Part shown: positions 22,502 through 27,631 of the stretch, in pieces
How positions within the stretch are numbered: position 1 is the stretch's first letter
Layout of the letters: the number at the start of each line of letters is the position of its first letter
Assembly: GCA_041661665.1 (NCBI GenBank)
Contig: JBAZTW010000029.1
Coordinates: 1 to 27,631, forward strand
Direction: 5' to 3'
DNA: 27,631 nt
Source of the DNA: GWC2-45-44 sp041661665
GTDB taxonomy: Bacteria; Planctomycetota; Phycisphaerae; Sedimentisphaerales; UBA12454
Program-made: the position numbers and the translations under genes
Notes under the pieces: generated by a model
The model's input: the letters and a program-made list of their open reading frames with translations, nothing else
Told to the model about the DNA's origin: nothing
Database searches by the model: none

Positions 22502-22634
22502 TGGATTGCTGCGGTGCTTTTTTGTGCGCTTCTGCAATTACGTCAAAACGTTGAATGTTCTATAAAAGTGGCATAACTATGGTCTGCGCATAATTTTAAG
22601 GAAAACTTTTTTTATAAAAATATCAATATTTTCC

Positions 22635-22670
22635 TTGACTTTGAAATAACGTTTACGATATAATATCGTA
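22635..22670 (+). promoter_or_regulatory. Promoter of PEP-CTERM gene 2 with operator over the -10 box
   Basis: TTGACT (22635-22640) and TATAAT (22659-22664) are 18 bases apart. The -10 box is the core of a perfect 17-bp palindrome, TACGATATAATATCGTA (22654-22670). Its TACGA/TCGTA arms match the dyads before the BlaI-family gene (spacing seven here, six there). The leader from about 22671 to 22749 has a CCGCT/AGCGG pair and ends in AAGGAG before the ATG. It is unlike the leaders of the other two PEP-CTERM genes. Confidence 0.65.
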
Positions 22671-22749
22671 GTCGTGTAAGGCCGCTAACGGGTGCAGCGT
22701 GCAATGGGAGCGGAGACCGATAAAAGTTTTTTTTAAGGAGTAAGAAGTT

Positions 22750-23397
22750 ATGAAAAAGGACGTGTTAAAAATTGTTGTAGCGGTTTTATTGTGTTGCGGA
22801 GGATTGTCGCAGGCGGCGCCAATTACCATTCAAATATCGGGTAATATAACATCCATAGCAGGATACACAGCAGCGATTCCCTCTACGATTCACGCAGGCG
22901 TTACCTTTACCGGAACCTACACCTATGACAGCTTGGCATCGGATTCGGACTCGTCAGTCCAGCGTGGAGTATATCAACATAATTCGCCTTATGGCATAAG
23001 CATATCTTTGGGCGGATATACATTCGCGACCGCCCCAAATCATGTGGGCAAGTTTGTTATGATAATAAAAAACAATGATACTACAAATGGAGTAATTGAC
23101 TGTTATACTGTTTTTAGCGCATATCAAAATATTCCATCCATTGGTTTTGCACCTGATTCTATTAGTTGGAATCTCAGAGATAGCACATATGATGCTCTTT
23201 CTTCTGATGCCTTGCCTGCAACGGCACCTGTGCTGACGGATTGGAATTACAATGTCTTAAGTATAGGCGGCGTATACGGCCCCGATCTTTACGGTCTAAC
23301 CATTTATGGTACGGTTACACAGGCCATCTTGGTTCCGGAGCCATTGACAGGACTACTCATGATTACTGGTGTGCTTTTTTTGCGACGTAAGCAGTAA
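22750..23397 (+). CDS. PEP-CTERM sorted secreted protein 2
   Basis: The 215-residue protein has the signal peptide LKIVVAVLLCCGGLSQA, a mature domain aligned along its whole length with the protein at 20679 (ITIQISGNITS, FTGTYTYDSLASDS, ISWNLRDSTYDALSSDALPA), and the exosortase-type tail VPEPLTGLLMITGVLFLRRKQ-like: PEP, hydrophobic segment and basic end. It should be surface-sorted in the same way. AAGGAG ends nine bases before the ATG. Unlike its paralogue it has its own operator-bearing promoter, so the two copies are probably expressed under different conditions. Its downstream partner gene at 23490 has decayed. Confidence 0.9.
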   Translation: MKKDVLKIVVAVLLCCGGLSQAAPITIQISGNITSIAGYTAAIPSTIHAGVTFTGTYTYDSLASDSDSSVQRGVYQHNSPYGISISLGGYTFATAPNHVGKFVMIIKNNDTTNGVIDCYTVFSAYQNIPSIGFAPDSISWNLRDSTYDALSSDALPATAPVLTDWNYNVLSIGGVYGPDLYGLTIYGTVTQAILVPEPLTGLLMITGVLFLRRKQ

Positions 23398-23489
23398 GTA
23401 TAATTTGCCCGCTAAAAGAGCCTTGTGGTCATATTGTATCTATTGGGAATTACAAACAATAACATTTCAATTTTTCGAAAGGAGTCGTT

Positions 23490-23594
23490 ATGTCTAACGC
23501 AAATAAATCTATATGGTTTTTGGCTGTTGGTTTTTCGTTCTTAGTTCTATCAGTTTTAGTTTCTACTGCTGTTGCTGTTGATTTGCCCTTTTAA
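23490..23594 (+). pseudogene. 34-codon remnant of a secreted DLPF-protein gene
   Basis: An ATG with a good ribosome site (AAAGGAG, seven to eight bases before it) opens a frame that encodes only a signal peptide (FLAVGFSFLVLSVLVSTAVA) and VDLPF before a stop. This matches the start of the protein at 21384. Dropping one base of the T-run after the P codon lets the frame continue as NPNKCGFYAE, similar to the DPNDYSF of 21384, so a one-base insertion plus loss of the rest of the gene is the likely history. A functional micro-peptide is less likely but not excluded. Confidence 0.6.
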
Positions 23595-23739
23595 CCCAAA
23601 TAAATGCGGTTTTTACGCTGAATAATGGTAATAATTTGCTATAAATTTGTTTGGTTTTCATCGGGCAATTTGATATAATGTTAGGGTAGTGAATTTAGCT
23701 CTTTTAAATTTTGAAAGTCCACTGGACTTGGATGTGTTC
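23571..23739 (+). repeat. About 170-bp direct repeat, copy 2
   Basis: This is the partner of 20310-20478. It includes the last codons of the 23490 remnant, the promoter and the AAGTCCACTGGACTT palindrome (23715-23729). The shared remnant end shows that the duplicated segment began inside a DLPF-protein gene. Confidence 0.85.
23651..23679 (+). promoter_or_regulatory. Promoter of PEP-CTERM gene 3
   Basis: TTGGTT (23651-23656) and TATAAT (23674-23679) are separated by 17 bases, exactly as in copy 1. The start codon lies about 255 bases downstream, beyond the structured leader. Confidence 0.65.
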
Positions 23740-23880
23740 TGTGAAAAATACGCTCCCCTTAAGAAATTAAGGGAAAACTAACCGAATGCAAAGTCCGTGT
23801 CCCTGAAAAAGGGACGCGGCTTGTGGTTTCGGCTACGCCCCTGAGCGGGGGCTTCACAGAGGCCATGAGATTAGCGTCCC
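23738..23880 (+). ncRNA. Structured leader RNA, copy 2 (unrecognised class)
   Basis: Stems in the same order as copy 1: P1 TCTGTGAA/TTCACAGA (23738-23745 with 23853-23860); P2 CCCTTAA-GAAA-TTAAGGG (23756-23773); P3 CCGAA/TTCGG (23782-23786 with 23828-23832), a weak inner stem, and the tip CCGTGTCCC/GGGACGCGG (23795-23803 with 23811-23819); P4 GCCCC/GGGGC (23837-23852). The tail GCGTCCC (23874-23880) is fully complementary to GGGACGC (23811-23817) of the P3 tip. Bases in nearly every stem differ from copy 1 while pairing is kept; the unpaired AATACGC after P1 is identical in both. Confidence 0.65.
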
Positions 23881-23940
23881 TTAAATTTCTGTAAAGTGCA
23901 GAATTGGGGAAATAAACTTTTTCAGAATGGAGGTTAGAAA

Positions 23941-24540
23941 ATGAGAGACAAAATTGTTATTTTAGTGTTGGGGGTTTTATTGTGTTATGGAGGGTTGAGT
24001 AGAGCAGATATTGTCTCGCTTGACTTGTTCAGTTTGGGTTGCCCGACAGAGTTTAACAATAATTCGCCATCTTGGCAGACGAATTTCGACCTCGGTGTCA
24101 CGTTCACTCAAATATCTCATGTCTATATCGACTGGTCTGGAGAAATTACGGCTGGTTTACAGACGTACATGGGATCTGGTGTATCTACTCCTCTTGAGGA
24201 AGGAGTTGGTGCTTATATTGGAACGTCCCCAAACCATCGCTACACTGGTGTTCTTGGTGGAGGGACAACTTATCCAGTCCCCGAGCCATTCGACCAATTG
24301 TCTGAATTAGTATCGGGGATTATGCCTTGGTCTGAACTTTTCGATGGGCAAGGTACAATTAGAATTGCTCGGCGAGGAGTCGGGGGGATCCCCGAAATCA
24401 TCATTCTCCAGCGAGGCTCCACCGCGTTGAATTCAGCAACTCTCATAATTGATGGCACTGTAGCACCTGAACCGTGCACATTTGCCCTCTTTGGTTTTGC
24501 TTTGCCGATCCTTAGAGCTTTTTCGAGAAGAAAAATCTAA
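23941..24540 (+). CDS. PEP-CTERM sorted secreted protein 3
   Basis: The 199-residue protein shares the signal peptide type of the two others (IVILVLGVLLCYGGLSRA) and a C-terminal sorting tail (PEP in VAPEPCTFALFG, hydrophobic stretch, SRRKI), but its mature domain is unrelated to theirs: it begins DIVSLDLFSLGCPTEFN and contains GVGAYIGTSPNHRYTG. Of the three it is thus the one with a swapped middle. GGAGG stands eight bases before the ATG. Translation follows the second copy of the structured leader. The subtilase gene begins 52 bp downstream and is probably on the same transcript. Confidence 0.88.
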   Translation: MRDKIVILVLGVLLCYGGLSRADIVSLDLFSLGCPTEFNNNSPSWQTNFDLGVTFTQISHVYIDWSGEITAGLQTYMGSGVSTPLEEGVGAYIGTSPNHRYTGVLGGGTTYPVPEPFDQLSELVSGIMPWSELFDGQGTIRIARRGVGGIPEIIILQRGSTALNSATLIIDGTVAPEPCTFALFGFALPILRAFSRRKI

Positions 24541-24592
24541 AGAACACGCAAAAACAAAATGAACTAACTTTAATATCAAGGAGTGATATACC

Positions 24593-27500
24593 ATGTCTAA
24601 AAACATTTATTTTCATGTTATTTTTGTTTGTTTTGTATTTATTTCCAACTGTTTCGCTGGCTCAGATTTGCCTTATAAAGAAGGTGAACTGTTTGTCAGA
24701 TTTGCGCCAAAAGCAGACGGCAAGCAACTGACTGCGACAGAAAAAAATCATCGCCTCACCTCAATCAGTGGAGGAACCGTTAAAAAGTCATTCAACCTCG
24801 TGCCCGGCCTAACGGTAGTAAAACTTCCTGAAAATAGTTCCGTAGAAAAGACCCTACCCGTTTTAAAATCTGCCAGGGAAATTCTCTATGTTGAGCCGAA
24901 CTACAAGATCAAATTGTTCTCAACCACTCCCAACGATCCAAATTTTGTGTATCAATGGGGTTTGCATAATGGAACGACCGGTCACGATATCCACGCGCCC
25001 GAGGCGTGGGACACTATCCACGATGCCTGCGATATTATTGTCGCTGTAATAGACACCGGTGTTTATTACACCCACCCCGATATTGCTGCTAACATATGGA
25101 ATGATGGCAGCGGTCATCATGGTTATGATTTTTTCAACAACGATAACGATCCTTTGGATGACTGTTATCATGGTACGCATGTGGCAGGCATAATCGGCTC
25201 GCGAGGCAATAACGGTGTTGGCGTTACCGGTGTATGCTGGAATGTCAAAATAATGGTATTAAAGATTTTAAACTCGGGCGGTTCTTGGGATCCTTACGGC
25301 TGGGAAGATGATGCAATCGCTGCTATACAGTATGCCGTCCAATATGGAGCAAAGGTCTTAAATAATTCCTGGGGGTGGACAGCCGACCCAAGCCAAGCTG
25401 TTAAAAATGCCATTGAAGCCGCAGACGCCGCAGGCGTTTTGTTTATTGCTGCTGCTGGCAATGATGGTTATGATAATGATGGTTCTTCACCTGCATATCC
25501 TGCCAGTTATGATTGCAGCAATATTATTTCCGTTATGGCTACTGATAATACGGACGACATGGCATATTACTCCAATTACGGCCTTACAACTGTTGACTTG
25601 GCTGCTCCGGGTGGGGAAGGTCGCCAGAACGCCTATGCCATCCTGAGCACGTTTCCTACATATCAAACTCCAGGAATGAGTTACTACGGATTTTATACGA
25701 CGAATTACGAAACTATAAGTGGTACATCTATGGCCGCACCGCATGTCGCCGGCGCCTGCGCTCTTGTTTGGGCGGCTCATCCAAATCTTACCCACTTGCA
25801 GGTTAAAGATGTGATTATGCAATCCGTTGACCCTCTCGCCTCATTAAACGGCCTCTGCGTAACCGGCGGCAGACTCAATCTTTTTAATGCCGTTACCGCC
25901 ACCATCCCGCCGCTCTATCTCACCAAAACCGACAACGCTCCTGCGGACGGCGTGAAGCCAAACGACCGTCTCACATATACAATCAATTACAATGATGCAG
26001 AACAAACATTGACTAATGTCGTGCTTACCGACACTCTGCCTGCAGAAGTTTTGCACGCCGATGTTGCGCCATCAGGAAATGGGGATTATAATTCTGTCAC
26101 CCACAAAGTTACATGGACTATCGACTCGCTCAGTCCCGGCGATAGCGGCTCCGTAACCGTTACCGTTACTGTCGGCAATACTATGCCATCGGCGGGACAC
26201 CTGACCAACACCGCGAAAATCAGGGCCGACGGTGTAAGCGAAATTTCCGCGGTAAGACAAACGCCATATTACTATATGGTGCATAATGTTGACCAAAATC
26301 GATGGTATCACACAATCCAATCTGCCATCATCAACTCTGAGACTTTCAACGGCGATGAACTGGTGGCCTATCCGGGCATATATGGTAATATCAATTTCGG
26401 AAGTAAAGTTCTCACGCTCCGAAGCATAAACCCAAACGCTCCTCTTATAGTTGCGCAGACAATAATAGAGGGCAGCGGCAGTGCCGCTGTTACATTTAAC
26501 AATAATAACTCGACCATCAACGGTTTCACTATAACCAGCGCCGACAATGATGATGGCATCTATTGCACCGGAAGCGGCAGCGACCCAAACATAAAAAATT
26601 GTGTTATTCGCGATAACTTCTACGGCATATATTGCGACAACTCATCGGCGCCGACAATTACCAACTGCGTTATTAAAGACAATGCCGCAGGCATACAATG
26701 TGAATCCACGGGACAGGCCAAAATTCTGAACAACCTGATTGTCAACAATGGCACAGAGGATTACGGCTCCGGCATTGTACTCAGTTATATTGCCGCAGAT
26801 ACCGTCATTCGTAATAATACCATCTGTGGTAATCATTATGGAATATATCTCTACGGCTACGATGAACCGAACATCTCCAACTGTATAATCCGTGGCAATA
26901 CCAACGATATGGATTACGCGGATATCCCATTTGACACGGTCAATTATTGCTGCCTTAGCACAACATACGAAGGTCAGGACAACATCGCCGCCGACCCGTG
27001 TTTCATAAACGCCTCTGCCGGAGATTACAGATTAAAATTCCTCTCACCCTGCGTGGATGCAGGCAATCCGACTTTCACACCCGGCGAAAATGAAACTGAT
27101 GTTTATAATTCTTACAGACTCCTCGATGGCGACCGTGATGGTACTGCCCGCATCGACATCGGCGCCGCTGAATTATTTTTGCAGGACTTTAACAAAGACC
27201 GCATTGTTAATTTTCTGGATTTCTCTCTGCTCGCCAACGTCTGGCAGACAAGCTGGACTGGAAACAACTCAAAAGATATGTACGATATTAACAACGACAA
27301 TCAGATAGACACAAAAGACCTCGGTCTATTTACCGCATCCTGGCTTGATGGAACTGCCGGTCAGCAATTCGCCGCCGCAGAACCGCAAACCATTCAGCCG
27401 CTTCTCTATCTTACTTACGATGCCAATACTCCGCCTGATGCCAACGGAGAAGTTATCGTCTATGTCCATACGGCTGTATCTCTTGTTTCTATGGAAATGC

Positions 27501-27631
27501 GCGCTTCCGTCGTCGGCGATGCAAACATCATCTCCGCGATGAGTACCGCCGACTGCAATCAGTATGGCTGGGATTCGCAGTATTCAGATGACCCCAATAT
27601 AGATGATTCAAACGGCATAGTACAAATTACC
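24593..27631 (+). CDS. Secreted subtilisin-like protease with DUF11, beta-helix and dockerin-like modules (3' end outside window)
   Basis: The frame is open for 1013 codons to the window edge. A signal peptide is followed by SDLPYKEGELFVRF, the usual start of an inhibitor-type propeptide. The S8 protease domain has Asp154 (VAVIDTGVYYTHPD), His193 (HGTHVAGIIGS), oxyanion Asn290 (AAAGNDG) and Ser379 (SGTSMAAPHVAG), so it should be active. Then come a DUF11 domain (about 441-545, LTKTDNAPADGV), a right-handed beta-helix with PbH1-type turns (about 600-785), a dockerin-like pair of calcium loops (DFNKDRIVNFLDF and DINNDNQIDTKDL, about 866-917) and a further beta-rich region, maybe cohesin-like, at the edge. 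GGAG lies nine bases before the ATG. The dockerin suggests docking to a surface or extracellular complex; the substrate is unknown. Confidence 0.93.
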   Translation, partial: MSKNIYFHVIFVCFVFISNCFAGSDLPYKEGELFVRFAPKADGKQLTATEKNHRLTSISGGTVKKSFNLVPGLTVVKLPENSSVEKTLPVLKSAREILYVEPNYKIKLFSTTPNDPNFVYQWGLHNGTTGHDIHAPEAWDTIHDACDIIVAVIDTGVYYTHPDIAANIWNDGSGHHGYDFFNNDNDPLDDCYHGTHVAGIIGSRGNNGVGVTGVCWNVKIMVLKILNSGGSWDPYGWEDDAIAAIQYAVQYGAKVLNNSWGWTADPSQAVKNAIEAADAAGVLFIAAAGNDGYDNDGSSPAYPASYDCSNIISVMATDNTDDMAYYSNYGLTTVDLAAPGGEGRQNAYAILSTFPTYQTPGMSYYGFYTTNYETISGTSMAAPHVAGACALVWAAHPNLTHLQVKDVIMQSVDPLASLNGLCVTGGRLNLFNAVTATIPPLYLTKTDNAPADGVKPNDRLTYTINYNDAEQTLTNVVLTDTLPAEVLHADVAPSGNGDYNSVTHKVTWTIDSLSPGDSGSVTVTVTVGNTMPSAGHLTNTAKIRADGVSEISAVRQTPYYYMVHNVDQNRWYHTIQSAIINSETFNGDELVAYPGIYGNINFGSKVLTLRSINPNAPLIVAQTIIEGSGSAAVTFNNNNSTINGFTITSADNDDGIYCTGSGSDPNIKNCVIRDNFYGIYCDNSSAPTITNCVIKDNAAGIQCESTGQAKILNNLIVNNGTEDYGSGIVLSYIAADTVIRNNTICGNHYGIYLYGYDEPNISNCIIRGNTNDMDYADIPFDTVNYCCLSTTYEGQDNIAADPCFINASAGDYRLKFLSPCVDAGNPTFTPGENETDVYNSYRLLDGDRDGTARIDIGAAELFLQDFNKDRIVNFLDFSLLANVWQTSWTGNNSKDMYDINNDNQIDTKDLGLFTASWLDGTAGQQFAAAEPQTIQPLLYLTYDANTPPDANGEVIVYVHTAVSLVSMEMRASVVGDANIISAMSTADCNQYGWDSQYSDDPNIDDSNGIVQIT

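Overview
The window reads as part of a planctomycete chromosome, most likely class Phycisphaerae (Sedimentisphaerales-like). Pointers are PEP-CTERM sorted proteins, a giant secreted subtilase with DUF11, beta-helix and dockerin-like modules, a very long M56 (BlaR1-like) sensor, and moderate GC with many short dispersed hairpin repeats. The lineage call is an inference from gene content.

Positions 1-9500 are mostly core metabolism on the plus strand: the tail of an aconitase, a YejM-like membrane sulfatase-fold protein, an unknown secreted protein, hisD, and the nickel hydrogenase maturation set hypC-D-E-A-B with overlapping or nearly touching ends, then lysA. No hydrogenase subunits and no hypF lie in the window. 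On the minus strand, 9492-12386 holds a compact operon of a Hanks-type kinase, a PPP-like phosphatase and a membrane glycosyltransferase. Next come tRNA-Asn(GTT), an M14 murein-amidase-like lipoprotein, and a FlgI-like protein in which HEAT repeats follow the P-ring-like region.

Positions 15443-19669 (minus) carry a BlaI-type repressor and a 1199-residue M56 sensor. The repressor promoter has two palindromes 21 bp apart, on either side of the -35 box. Dispersed repeats fill the surrounding gaps, and members of the same families lie in frame inside the sensor gene.

Positions 20260-27631 hold the most unusual part. A small PEP-CTERM protein gene followed by a gene for a secreted protein starting its mature part with DLPF or DLPY occurs three times. 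The second partners are intact-looking but short (21384), decayed to a 34-codon remnant (23490), and a large subtilase (24593). A further remnant precedes the first module. Modules 1 and 3 share a duplicated promoter, followed by about 140 nt of leader whose sequence has diverged while the stems are kept by compensating changes. In both copies the sequence after the closing stem can pair with one strand of an internal hairpin, as in a switch or pseudoknot. Module 2 instead has a promoter whose -10 box lies inside a palindrome resembling the BlaI operators, and it is preceded by a separate 175-nt imperfect hairpin. I do not recognise the duplicated leader as a known RNA class; it is the best candidate here for something undescribed.
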